From: Robertmurraya sp047302285
GTDB taxonomy: Bacteria > Bacillota > Bacilli > Bacillales > Cytobacillaceae
Assembly (NCBI RefSeq): GCF_047302285.1
Contig: NZ_CP154845.1
Coordinates: 4,464,001-4,528,000 of the forward strand
DNA length: 64,000 nucleotides
Direction of reading: 5' to 3'
The notes beneath the pieces are model-generated. The model saw only the letters and a list, made by a program, of their open reading frames with translations, did not search any database and had not been told where the DNA came from. The translations under genes were made by a program, and so were the position numbers. Below, in pieces: positions 10,047 through 19,691 of this stretch (the first letter of the stretch is position 1; the number at the start of each line of letters is the position of its first letter).

Positions 10047-10374
10047 CCTTTTTTCCTCCCGAATCATGAAGTTCTCGACAAACTCAATGATAAGGGATTT
10101 GGTGTTAAGGGTGGTCAACTTTTTGATTAGCGAATTGTACTAAAGTGGTCAACTTTTATTTTAGCGTTTACATCTGGGTTGTATTCTTAAACACTTCTGT
10201 CATCTAAAAAATCTTGAAACGCAAATTTGAGCAACAAAAAAACCACTCCCTAAATTTTTTATAGGAAGCGGTTTTTGCTATTGAAAATAATTTATTCCAT
10301 ACTACTACTCAATAGGATTGAAAAGCGGGGAGAAATAGCCTAAACTACTCCTCCGATGATAGGCTCAAAAGCCC

Positions 10375-10390
10375 TACATCATGCCGCCCA
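10375..10390. repeat. groEL 3'-end direct repeat, right copy (putative attR core)
   Basis: Identical in 16 of 16 bases and same orientation as 1617-1632, 8.76 kb away. The base pattern is the end of groEL, but the sequence beyond it is not groEL, so this is a recombination core and not a gene fragment. Confidence 0.55.
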
Positions 10391-10811
10391 TCTATTAACC
10401 ATATAAACATGAACAAACGGACTTTAAAAACTCCATTAAATCAACGTTCCTTCGTTTACACTAAACATAAATAAGACCAATATTAAACATAAACATGAAC
10501 AAAACATGAACAATTATCTTTATCCTATTCTTTATGTGACTACCTTAAAACCTTGTCTATTTTTGTCCACACATCGATACAATAACAACCGAATATACGA
10601 CCCTGGTTTTGTTTAATCATATTATGGGCTTCGTCAAAGAGTAGCAATTGAATAAATTTCTGTACCGCCTCTGCTAATTCACCTAACATAGTACTTTATA
10701 CGTTCTTTCATAGACGAGTTTCTTCAATACTGTATGAAGTTCATAAACCGCTTAAAATCAACGTTTTTCTCTGTTTGTATTTCATGAGATTTCAACGGAT
10801 TTTTCGTAAAG

Positions 10812-10856
10812 GGGCAAAAAAGACCCTGAATAGTTAAAATCTAATTATTCAGGGGT
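10812..10856 (-). terminator. Terminator of the type III restriction operon
   Basis: Reading on the minus strand, CCCCTGAATAATTAGA pairs with TAACTATTCAGGG and is followed by TCTTTTTTG. It starts a few bases after the res stop codon. Confidence 0.75.
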
Positions 10857-10863
10857 AATATGT

Positions 10864-13858
10864 CTATTGATTATTTCTAATTTCTTCAATAATACTTAAT
10901 ATATCTTCATTGCTAGTTTGCTCTCTATAATGAACTTTGATTCCCTCACTTTTTAGTATCTCAAAGAAGATTTTAGCTGAGTTAATTTTTTCAGTTTCTA
11001 TTCCCCTTTTATCACTTGCCTTTGTTATTCCTTTACTCTCAATTACAGCGTTTAAGTTTTTATCTCCATTGGTATCCGTAAATACATACATAAAGTCAGG
11101 ACTATATGTGCTACCATCAATAAAAGGAATCTGTAAAGTTCTTTTTGGTATTTTTGCAAAAACTTCTACAAAGTCAATTGATGTTTTAATATTTTCCTCT
11201 TCAATGCCTGAATCATAAAATATTTTATCATAAAGATAGTTTTTAATTGGTTCATCGTTTGATTTATTTACACCTAAATATGCCGATGTTTGAACGTGTT
11301 CTCTTGGATTTCCATTTTTGTCTGTTAGTTGTGTTGGGTGAATAACTGTGTCTGGAAGTTTTCTATAGGAATATACTTTTAATAGCTCAAAGTATATTCG
11401 TTGCCTAAAATATATTGCAAAGGACCTAGCTGTATCCAAAGTAAATAAGGTTTTCTCAATTTCTTTTACTTTAGATGCTCTTACCAAGCCTTTGTGTATT
11501 ATTGAAAGCGGTACATTTGTTGCTTTTGAAACTTCTTTTAAAAATACTCCATAGTTAACTATCCCTGTGTCATAAATAGTAATTGAGTCAAAAATCACCT
11601 GAAAACTAAGTTGTTCTCCATCATGTTGTAATATACTTCTTTCTGTTTTCCTTACTGTCCTTGTTAACAAATCCTCAGTAATTACATTAGATACTGCACT
11701 AATTAAAATCTCATCATCAATTGAGCTAAAATGTAAATAGTATTTCTCATTGATTTTCTCCCACAAATCTCTTAACTTCCAATAATTATCCTTCCGAATA
11801 CTAACTTTGTTATCTTTTTTATCTTTATTATTATCCTTAACCTTCTCTGGTTCCAACCTATTAAACATTTCTGGATATTCTTTAATAAATTCTTCTAATT
11901 TTTCTTGTCTAATTTTTAGTCCATCTGAAGAATATGAAATATATCCTTTTTCTAGTAATGTAGCTATAAGAATATCTCTGTTCATTTCCTTATTAGTAGA
12001 GACTTTTTCAATTTGTTCTTCTGTTAATGTATTATTTTCGTTATAGTACTCACCGTAAATTTCGTTTTCTAACTTCTCAACAAAATCTTTCTCCGTAAAA
12101 TCCACTATATAATTTAGTCTAAAAAATTCATTTTCAATTCGATTTCCAGTTTCATCAACAGGTAGCCTAAGTCCTCTTCCAATTTCTTGAAGTTTACTAA
12201 CTTCGCTACCACTTGATTCTTAATTTTGCAATTGTGAAGATATTAGGATTATCCCATCCCTCTCTTAATGTCCATTTTGAGAATATAAATCTTCTTGTGT
12301 TATACGTTCCATCTTCCTTATTTAAACTAAGTAATTTTTCCTTATCAAATAATATAGCATTAACTTCCTTTTCAATTTCTAAATCCGAAGCTATGTTATC
12401 TTCAGAAAAATAGCCTGCATGAGTACTTTTTATATCTTGTAAAGATAACTCTAAATAATATTTATACTCTTCTTCTGATTCACTACACTTATTGATTTCT
12501 GCTTCTAACTGATTTTTCAATTCATCTTCAAATATATTTTTTAGAAACGGCTCTTTTTGATTATTATCACGATATGAATGTATATCATCAATAAAAAATA
12601 AAGCTAAGGTTTTTATTTTAAATTTACGATGAAAGTTTTCTTTTTCAATTTCAAAGTGTCTTTTTAATGCTAAACGTATCGATTCTCTTATATAAGAAGA
12701 TGTATAAACATCAGCAAAAAATTCATCACCTTTAACTTTTTCATCCCCATTACTTAATAATACTTTTGATGCCAAAATTCCATCTATTGTTATACCATGA
12801 AGTTTGGGAGATAACAGACTAAGAGGATCATTTACCTTTAAATCTCTAGTACTCTTAGTAACTTTTCCATTTTCATTTATTGACCGCTTTTGAAAACGAA
12901 CAAATTCTCCTTTTTTCATCGACAATACTTTTATTATTTCCTCTTCTTTGGTTGGACTCTCAACATGTTCTTTCGCAACACCTTTTATTAGATTATCTTG
13001 AAATGACTTATGTATGTTTAAATCATATATTAGATTTTGATAATCTTTTATAACCAAACTATTTTTACCCTGTTTTAGGTTTTTTTTATCCGGAAAAGTT
13101 GCACCGTAACGAACTATTACTTGTGGTTTAATTCGATTTTCAATAAATTTAAAAGTAACATTGTCTCTTTTAAAACGATGTGGTTCATCAATTATTACAA
13201 ATGGTCTGGTAGCAGAAATAGCATCAATAGGACGGCTGTAACCTGCTATAGTAGAATCATAATCATTTCGAACTAATAACCCTGTTTTTGCTTCAGTCAA
13301 ATGCTGCATATTAATCAACATTACTTGAATTGTACTTCTTTCAAAATTTGATGATTCTACAAAGTCTGCTATTGCTGTTGGAATATATGTTTTAGTTCCT
13401 TTTTTTCTTTGGACACTTTCTATTGTTTGTAATTTTATTTCTGCTTTATAACCACATACATTCTTAAAATGGTTAATATTATTAGGGTTATTAATAAAGT
13501 TTTCGGTTCCCGCTTTAATAGCAAGAGAAGGTACGATTATTATAAATTTATTGAATCCATAATATTTGTTTAACTCATATATTGACTTTGTGTATACGTA
13601 AGTTTTTCCTGTCCCAGTTTCCATTTTAATATCTATATTTAAGTAATTACTGTCAACTTGGCTAACCCCCTGCATTTGGAAAGGAAGATCATTTTGTAGT
13701 CTTTTTATATTTTCATAAAGATATGGGTCTGCTAAATCTAATATCGGATTTTCAATTTTTCTTATTGGCTTGTTTATCCTTACATCACGGAAAACTGAAT
13801 TTAGTTTTTGTATGGGTTCAGTTTGATGAGGTAAATCTTTTTTTAAAATTAATCTCAA
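10864..13858 (-). pseudogene. res: Type III restriction enzyme Res subunit, split by a frameshift
   Basis: The two frames 12206-13858 and 10864-12105 join into one protein of about 1000 residues. N-terminal part: Walker A as METGTGKTYVY near residue 80 and the DEPH box as VIIDEPHRF near 225. Removing one T from the plus-strand run at 12216-12220 restores SSGSEVSKLQEIGRGLRLP, the helicase motif VI. The C-terminal part carries the nuclease site, PDFMYVF followed by AVIESKG (PD-ExK). As sequenced, the first product lacks motif VI and the nuclease, so restriction should be lost while methylation persists. A sequencing error is the main alternative. It starts 12 bp after mod. Confidence 0.85.
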
Positions 13859-13870
13859 TTTCTATTCACC

Positions 13871-15757
13871 TCAATACCTTTTAATTAATGATACTTCTAT
13901 ATTTTTTTCTTCGTTTCTTAATTGTTTTAAATTTAATTCCAACTGTTCTAGAACATGATATTCATTGAAATTATAGCCATAAATAATAATATTTGATGGA
14001 TTGAAATCTCTATCCTCAATAATTCGTGAAAGTAATATATCAATGTGTTTTTGATTAAATCCTTTATCCACTAAATATAGATAGTTGTTAGTTAAGTATC
14101 CTATATAATCATCAAGTTTTATTTCTTCGGCTTTTGGGTTCAAACTATGCCCATCTTTATTCATCCAAGTAGTTAATATCGTATTCTTATCAAATTCCAC
14201 AATTAAATCATCTATGGGAAGATTAGGATTAAATTCCTTTATATTATCAATTGTATCTCTACTTAAAGACTTAACATAATAATGTTTAAAGCCGTAGTCT
14301 ATATCAGCATTAGTTTCAGCTTTTATCAATTTTGCTGCTCTAATAATCCGCTCTCTTCCGATTTCATCAATTGTTTTAAAACCTGATTTATCTGCTTCAG
14401 AACCTTTTTTTATTGGCTCATCAATATTAACCATAATATACTTTCGATTTCCCTTATCCTCGGCATTTTGTTTCATAACAGCATGTGCTGTGGTACCTGA
14501 ACCAGAGAAGAAGTCTAATACATAAAAATCCTTATCATTTTTATCATTCAAATCCATACTTATTAGGTTACGCACTAATTTTTCAGGTTTTGAAAAGTTA
14601 AATACGGTTTTATCTTCAAATAACTGTCTAATATCTGCTGTTGCTTCTTGATTATATGGTCCATCCATTAATGATAGAGGTTTTCCACGTCTTTTATTCC
14701 CATTCTCATCATATATGTATGTTTTAGAGTAAACACTAAATTTACCATCTTTCTCAACAAATTCGACTAAATCCTCTTTAATTGCATTTTCCATTCTTTC
14801 TTTAGACCAAACCCATTGTTTATTTGGCCAAATCTCCTGATCTTTATAATAAATTGGGTACACTAAATTTGGTCTATCGCCTAGACTTCTTGTCGCTAAA
14901 GGTTGTGTTCTATAGCCTCCTCTTTCATTAAACTTACTGTCTTTCCTAGTATATTTTTTTTCCTCACTTTCACTTAATTCAGAAGTAATATTTGTAATAC
15001 TTTTCTTGGTATAACATGTTATATATTCATGTACCTCAATAAATCCTGTAGTTTTAGCTCCAGCTCCATATTTATTTTTCCAAACTATTTGAGTTATAAA
15101 ATTTTCTTCTCCAAAAATATCATCACAAAGAATTTTTAACTGGGCTTGTTCATTATCATCATTAGATATAAAAATAATACCATCCTCAGTTAATAATTCC
15201 CTAGCTATATACAAACGAGGGTACATAAATGTTAACCAAGCACTATGTGATGAAGAATTCGATGAGGTCATATTTATAATTCGTTCTGCTTCTTCACTTT
15301 CAACATCTAATACTTCCATTAAATCTTCTCTTGTAAATTCAAAGTTATCTCTATAAACAAAATCATCTCCACCAGTATTATAGGGAGGATCTATGTATAT
15401 CATTTTGATTTTATTGGAATAAGATTTTCTTAGATGTTTTAATACATCTAAATTGTCACCAGTTACATATATATTTCCGGAATGCTCGTTCATTTCCTTG
15501 CTGTTATGTTTAACATTAGGAGACACGACAGTTTCTGTGTCAATAGAATCAGCAATATATTTAGCATAATTTTTCCCTAAAAAATTTAACTCATATCCTT
15601 CATTAGAAAAATCTAAATCTTGGTTAACTTCCTTTTTAAACTTTTCTAGGTCAAATTTGCCTCCTGTAAAACAATTAGGAAAGTGCTGCTTTAATATTGA
15701 TACTTTTTTATCATTTAACTTTCCATGCTCATTATTATCAAGCGTCTCTTTAATCAT
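13871..15757 (-). CDS. mod: Type III DNA methyltransferase Mod subunit
   Basis: 628 residues, an adenine-N6 methyltransferase of the beta group: DPPYNTGGDDF near residue 130 comes before the AdoMet-binding motif DFFSGSGTTAHAV near 405. The region between, about 200-390, is the variable target recognition part. Length fits type III Mod. It lies between a serine recombinase gene (2-bp gap upstream) and res (12-bp gap downstream), all on the minus strand, so the three are probably co-transcribed. The recognition sequence cannot be told from the sequence. Confidence 0.9.
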   Translation of the reverse strand: MIKETLDNNEHGKLNDKKVSILKQHFPNCFTGGKFDLEKFKKEVNQDLDFSNEGYELNFLGKNYAKYIADSIDTETVVSPNVKHNSKEMNEHSGNIYVTGDNLDVLKHLRKSYSNKIKMIYIDPPYNTGGDDFVYRDNFEFTREDLMEVLDVESEEAERIINMTSSNSSSHSAWLTFMYPRLYIARELLTEDGIIFISNDDNEQAQLKILCDDIFGEENFITQIVWKNKYGAGAKTTGFIEVHEYITCYTKKSITNITSELSESEEKKYTRKDSKFNERGGYRTQPLATRSLGDRPNLVYPIYYKDQEIWPNKQWVWSKERMENAIKEDLVEFVEKDGKFSVYSKTYIYDENGNKRRGKPLSLMDGPYNQEATADIRQLFEDKTVFNFSKPEKLVRNLISMDLNDKNDKDFYVLDFFSGSGTTAHAVMKQNAEDKGNRKYIMVNIDEPIKKGSEADKSGFKTIDEIGRERIIRAAKLIKAETNADIDYGFKHYYVKSLSRDTIDNIKEFNPNLPIDDLIVEFDKNTILTTWMNKDGHSLNPKAEEIKLDDYIGYLTNNYLYLVDKGFNQKHIDILLSRIIEDRDFNPSNIIIYGYNFNEYHVLEQLELNLKQLRNEEKNIEVSLIKRY

Positions 15758-15759
15758 TA

Positions 15760-16401
15760 CTATTCCTCCGCATTACCATTATAAATTATGAATTGTTTTG
15801 TTTTGTTTTCATTTTTAATAGAATAGATTGTATTTCTTGATAGTCCTGTTTTTCGGTGAATGTCCATCACACTTACATTTTCTTTTAAACATCTTACTAC
15901 TTCATCGTAAATTACTTTATCCCTTCCGGTTGCTCCTTTGTGATATTTCTTTTTACCACCCCGAAACTTTCCTTGTTTCTTTGCAATTTCTATACCCTCT
16001 CTCTGAGCATTCCTAATACGTGTTCTTTCCTCTTCTACCATCCATGATAATAAGGTAAGCACAAGATCAGAAACTAACTGTCCTACACCCTCAAGTTCTT
16101 TATATTTCCGTGTATCCAATATTGGCATATTTAGTACAACAATATCAATTTCTTCTTCAATAATAGCCTTCCATTCATCTCTAATTTCTTGTTTATTTCT
16201 ACCAAATCTACTTAAATCATGTACAACCAACACATCACCAAACCGCATCTTCGAACGCATTTCTTTGTAAACTGGTCGTTCAAAATCCATCCCAGATTGC
16301 TTCTCTTCGTAGATTCGATCACAACCATACTCTTTTAACTCTTGTAATTGCCTTGATAGATTTTGGGTTTTTGAGCTAACCCTTGCATACCCAAAAATCA
16401 A
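15760..16401 (-). CDS. Serine recombinase (resolvase/invertase type) heading the type III operon
   Basis: 213 residues. The catalytic domain starts GYARVSSKTQNLSRQL with the nucleophile Ser in RVSS; DLSRFGRN and EEERTRIRNAQREG follow. The C-terminal HTH is SVMDIHRKTGLSRNTIYSIK. Size fits resolvases and invertases rather than large integrases. Two bases separate its stop from the mod start, so it is transcriptionally and perhaps translationally linked to a restriction system, which is unusual for a transposon resolvase. No paired inverted sites were recognised inside mod. It may be a leftover of the element that delivered the locus or a regulator of it. Confidence 0.8.
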   Translation of the reverse strand: MIFGYARVSSKTQNLSRQLQELKEYGCDRIYEEKQSGMDFERPVYKEMRSKMRFGDVLVVHDLSRFGRNKQEIRDEWKAIIEEEIDIVVLNMPILDTRKYKELEGVGQLVSDLVLTLLSWMVEEERTRIRNAQREGIEIAKKQGKFRGGKKKYHKGATGRDKVIYDEVVRCLKENVSVMDIHRKTGLSRNTIYSIKNENKTKQFIIYNGNAEE

Positions 16402-17161
16402 TTCCCCTCACCCCTATATAATGAACAAGTCTGTTTGAACATTTCTCTATATCTATAATACAATACTTCTATCTGTATGAATAGAGTGTACTTTAAATGA
16501 ACAGCACTTTCTAAATGTACAGCAAAAAGCTATTGCAATGATAGTAGTATGCAATAGCAATATTCTTACTTGTTTATTGTTCTTATTTACGGTTCTTAAG
16601 CACTTTTGGTGATTAGATGTATTACTTTTTAGGTATAGATTAGTACCATACTAAGGAGTTAATAAAAGTGAGTATTTCTATCACTTCAGCTATATGCCCC
16701 TCTTGACAAAATTACTCACCTCGCGCTCACAGTAAATACTGCCGGAATGTTTATGACTTACCGATTTCTGACCTCCATGTTCATTTTCAAATCCTTGTCC
16801 ATAGATGGTTTTGTGATTATCCTGATTTGAAACCCGAAGATGCCATCCAGACGATGAAGCAATCATAGACTTGCTGCCTGCAAATGCCGATATGAATCTT
16901 TTGAAGTCCAGTGTCTCACCGCACCTCGACAATAACACCCGGCCTTATTACTACTTGTTTATTTATAAAATTTATGAAGTCTCAATAGATTAAACCATAT
17001 TGAGACAAGGTTCTTCCCTTATCGTTGTAAATTGTCAAAGTCCTGACGCTACCTCATCTTGGACCACGAAAAAAAAAACGGACATCGATTGTTGTCCGCC
17101 TATCGCCCCGATATTTACGAATGGAGAACGGCAATGATCTCTGTGATGCCCCCCTGGCCGT
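16402..17161. other. Intergenic region, no supported gene
   Basis: 16402-16680 is AT-rich with dyads near gtatgaatagagtgtac that could be recombinase sites. A minus-strand open frame of 82 codons at 16690-16938 lacks a ribosome binding site and any motif I know. Composition rises in GC after about 17050. Confidence 0.4.
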
Positions 17162-17251
17162 TCACCCGTACCCCGAGCTCCCCACTCTCCATTGAACAGC
17201 TGCCATCATTTGATCGTGGCAGCCATGGATGTCGCTCATCACAAAATACAT
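17162..17251 (-). pseudogene. Metallophosphatase N-terminal remnant
   Basis: The minus strand from ATG 17251 reads MYFVMSDIHGCHDQMM, the characteristic start of calcineurin-like Ser/Thr phosphatases with the first metal-binding motif D-x-H-G. It falls to a stop after 29 codons. The rest of the enzyme is missing, so this is a deletion remnant. Confidence 0.55.
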
Positions 17252-17399
17252 GGGGCTCACTACCTTTCTTATCTTGTTTTGGTCGTTTTCAAACGACCAA
17301 AATGGGAAAAATAGTGAAATATTTTAATGTTACGTAGGGGTATTACATAACAGTCAAATTGGTGGAGGTTTTCGCATAACCCATGCCGTACCACACGGT

Positions 17400-17880
17400 G
17401 TGGGTTTTCTTTTTTGCTCGGCATGAAGGATGTCGTGCTCACCGAATCGGCATCGTATGCGGAATGTCATGCTGATGAGACGGAATCGCATGACGTGCCA
17501 TATGGTGTGGGCATTTCATGTAAGACGGAATGTCGGATGATTTCGGCACGGCATATGCACCTAAAAAAGAGTCGCATGGCATTGCGTATCTCATGCGTAT
17601 GCGGTGCGAGATGGTATGCCGATGACCATAGACAGCAGGGGCGTACGTACCGTGTTTCACATGACGTGCGATATTTGATGCGGAGGAGGATGAGATGAGT
17701 ACCATGCGTATGTCGTACCGCATGGCGTGCGTATGGTATGTGCATGAAGTGAGACACGTTGTGAGTATCAGGTGAACTGTCGCACGGCATATGCGGATAA
17801 TCGTGCATGGTGTGTGCATGATATGCGGTACGGGATGTCACATGAGATGAAACACGGTTGCTCCTCGCAACCCGGTCCAA
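17400..17880. repeat. ATG/CAT-rich degenerate array
   Basis: About 480 bp is packed with ATG, CAT, GCG and CGT triplets. A degenerate word close to GCRTATGCGG recurs roughly every 30-90 bp (near 17455, 17545, 17592, 17706, 17730, 17779, 17822). Composition differs sharply from both flanks. Several frames are open on both strands, but none has a credible start or protein-like composition, so I treat it as non-coding. It directly precedes the gene at 17918. It could be an iteron or centromere array, or junk of foreign origin. Confidence 0.45.
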
Positions 17881-17917
17881 CATCTGAAGCGAAACCCTAA
17901 TTAAAGGAGCGATTATT

Positions 17918-18415
17918 GTGGCAGATTATAAATATATTGGATTGACCGCGTATATCACAAGAAGCATGGAGGGTCTGGAGAAGCTGGGCGTCCTGGCAGA
18001 AGCCATCGAACGACTCCAAATGGACGTGGAGCAACCCGTTTTGGCCCCTGGCCACCCATACGAAAACCTTGTCCAGTCAGAGGATTACCAGTTCTTATAC
18101 AACAACGATTCCGTCTGTTATACTGATGAATCAACCCTTCCGATGAACACACCCCTGGCGTATCACGGCGTGAGCCTGCAGGGCATGAACATCAAGGGAC
18201 GCCTGGTCTGGAAGCTCTACATCCCAGCTGTGGCCAAAGACAAGGGTCGCCTTGAAACGTTTATCTACGAGGCGTTAGATCCCGTTCTCCGCAGGCTTTT
18301 CGGCGAGGACCTACTCTCTATCAAGACAAGGGAAAGCGTTGAATACGAGGACTTCAAGGACGCTAAGGAGACCATCCTGCTATCTGTTGAAAAACGCCTG
18401 GCCGTAACCGCCTAA
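17918..18415 (+). CDS. Hypothetical protein
   Basis: 165 residues from GTG 17918, preceded by AAAGGAGCG at good spacing, and followed at once by an intrinsic terminator, so this is a real single-gene unit. It is acidic and soluble with no signal peptide or membrane segment. Visible blocks are SMEGLEKLGVLAEAIERL and RLVWKLYIPAVAKDKGRL. I do not recognise a family. GC content is higher than in the flanking islands, consistent with a different origin. The ATG-rich array just upstream may be its control region. Confidence 0.75.
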   Translation: MADYKYIGLTAYITRSMEGLEKLGVLAEAIERLQMDVEQPVLAPGHPYENLVQSEDYQFLYNNDSVCYTDESTLPMNTPLAYHGVSLQGMNIKGRLVWKLYIPAVAKDKGRLETFIYEALDPVLRRLFGEDLLSIKTRESVEYEDFKDAKETILLSVEKRLAVTA

Positions 18416-18420
18416 CCCCT

Positions 18421-18460
18421 GAACCGACAGCCTTTTAAGGCATTGTCGGTTCTTTTTTTT
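18421..18460 (+). terminator. Intrinsic terminator
   Basis: GAACCGACAG pairs with the TGTCGGTTC arm and is followed by eight T. It ends the gene at 17918-18415. Confidence 0.9.
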
Positions 18461-18499
18461 GCCAGCAGATCATGCGTTTTCTGGAGAAAGCAGAGCAAG

Positions 18500-18790
18500 T
18501 GCGTTCCATCGGCGCGGGTCCCGCGCCCGTCGGTGGTCTTTGTGGGCTCTCTCGCTGCCGCTCGTATAACCGCTCCGGGCTTCCCGCCCCGAATGTCACG
18601 CAAAAACAGGTCTAATCAAGGGCAGCAAGGGCTTTCCGAGCGGGTCCCGCGTCGGTCGGTGGTCCCTCTTGCCGTCTCTCCCTTCGGTCGTATAACCGCT
18701 CCCTCCTTCCCACTCGAACAGCCCTGAAAATCCTCTCTCCGACGAGCGCGGAGCCTTCCTCCGCTCGGTGGTTTTTCTTGCCTTCTTTAG
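18500..18790. repeat. GC-rich imperfect tandem repeats
   Basis: Two clear copies (about 18508-18590 and 18640-18722) share ggtcccgcg, cggtggt, then tcgtataaccgctcc and ttccc; a third weaker copy at 18740-18790 shares gctcggtggt and tcttgcc. No coding function is evident, although frames are open on both strands through GC bias. Possibly plasmid maintenance or structured RNA. Confidence 0.45.
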
Positions 18791-19280
18791 CTCGCACTTG
18801 TGCGTACAAAGGTCTTATTTTTGACATACAACCGCCTCGCGTCGTCCACGCTGTCGGACGCCGGATCAATCTCCCGAGATGCTTTTCCTGACGATCCGCT
18901 CCCCATTCGGTCCGCGTTTCTATCATCAAGATCTTATTTATTGGACAGCTTCCCCTACCTGTTTTCGTGACGGCTCTCTGGGCGTCTGTGAGCTCAAATC
19001 CCGCCCCGTTAGCCCGGCCCGAATTTCCGCCCCTTGGCTGTCGCTGTCGGGGCAGAAACCGCGCCGGAAACCGCCCTGGAACTCGTCATACGCATGTTTG
19101 CCTGGGGGCTGGCCGATGGAACTCGGCGAATGCCTTCGTGGCGCGGTTTATCGGTGGCCGGGTTCCTCGGGAACTCGGGTCGGATGCCGCCCCGGGAGGT
19201 CGCCCCGCCAGTCGCCGCAATGGTTTGAGTGTTGGTTGGGATACGCGGCGGAATTACGGTGCGGTGTAGGGGAAAGAGCA
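18791..19280. other. GC-rich non-coding stretch
   Basis: GC is much higher than in the rest of the window, with open frames in several phases on both strands and no convincing start, motif or ribosome binding site. I see no gene. Confidence 0.4.
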
Positions 19281-19347
19281 TAAGGGGGACGTATGACAAG
19301 CCTCGCTTCGCTCATTTGTCAGTCAGCATAGCTGACCGTCCCCCTTA
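19281..19347. repeat. Branched palindrome (candidate oriT or single-strand origin)
   Basis: Outer arms taagggggac (19281-19290) and gtccccctta (19338-19347) enclose two inner hairpins: gacaa...ttgtc (19295-19320) and the perfect GTCAGC-ATA-GCTGAC (19322-19336). This forms a three-way junction fold. There is no T-tract. Such folds occur at plasmid oriT and single-strand origins; no relaxase or Rep gene is recognised nearby. Confidence 0.5.
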
Positions 19348-19407
19348 CTGCGAACATGAACGCTTACGCGTCCCTGTTCTTGGTCCTGCGCTACGCTCCG
19401 GACTGCT

Positions 19408-19575
19408 CATTCGAAGCGCCTATCGTCGCTTCCTAATTTAAAACCCTCTCCTCCTCTCCAGCAGCGGTCAATCGTGACCGCTGCTTCCGTTCCGGTAGAA
19501 GAACCATTTCATGAACCATGTGCGGCCTTCACAAAGCTCACGCTTCGTTCGTACGCACACAAAAGACATATCGGT
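19408..19575 (+). repeat. Imperfect direct repeat, copy A
   Basis: Starts cattcgaagcgcctat, passes through aaaccctctcctcc and ttccggtagaaga, and ends near cttcgttcgtacgcacac. It matches 22198-22361 with scattered substitutions and small gaps. It lies just after the branched palindrome. Confidence 0.7.
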
Positions 19576-19691
19576 ACGTACGCCGGTCTGGAATACGGAC
19601 CTGTGCGAGCATGCCCACACAGGTCAAAAATAATATGTTTCGGCGTGCTAGGAGCCGAACGAAATGGCCGGAATGCTCGCGCGGAGAATAC

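Larger units (their letters stand above)
7738..10172 (-). mobile_element. IS21-family insertion sequence
   Basis: 2435 bp. The ends are TGTAAA...TTTACA, and both terminal regions carry AAAAGTTGACCA repeats in inverted orientation, as is typical of IS21. The flanks are TCTGG at 7733-7737 and TCTGG at 10173-10177, a clean 5-bp target duplication. It contains istA and istB in the usual order and landed in the integrase gene. Confidence 0.9.
7357..10237 (-). pseudogene. Tyrosine integrase gene, interrupted by IS21 and frameshifted
   Basis: Reading leftward, a frame starting near TTG 10237 gives FAFQDFLDDRSV, then a one-base T insertion, then the IS21 element. Removing the IS and one TCTGG copy rejoins NTTQKNIRNYQTLFGEFV. 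That runs on to SHVRQYLL, meets a stop near 7618, and continues as KLLRIRAFLNYMVECEV (7357-7617). This is the SAM-like core-binding domain of a phage-type integrase. The catalytic R-H-R-Y domain is missing. It lies beside the right groEL-end repeat, so it was probably the integrase of this island. Inactive now. Confidence 0.65.
10173..10863. other. Intergenic region with island end
   Basis: Contains the 5' tip of the integrase (to 10237), a terminator-like hairpin near 10238-10276, the right groEL-end repeat (10375-10390), and a doubtful minus-strand ORF of 49 codons at 10540-10689 (contains LLLFDEAHNM) with no clear ribosome binding site. The motif aaatcaacgtt occurs near 1684, 10439 and 10756. 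No well-supported gene. Confidence 0.4.

Noticed and set aside
10540..10689. 49-codon minus-strand frame with LLLFDEAHNM, resembling a DEAH helicase box
   Set aside because: Too short, no other helicase motif and no ribosome binding site; chance match is likely.
16690..16938. Minus-strand frame of 82 codons
   Set aside because: No ribosome binding site, no known motif, isolated; left as unsupported.
17414..17883. Overlapping open frames of 94-138 codons on both strands
   Set aside because: They exist in several phases at once through the odd base composition, are His/Met/Arg-rich, and lack ribosome binding sites.
18412..19299. Open frames on both strands in the GC-rich block
   Set aside because: High GC removes stops; no start site, motif or consistent phase supports them.
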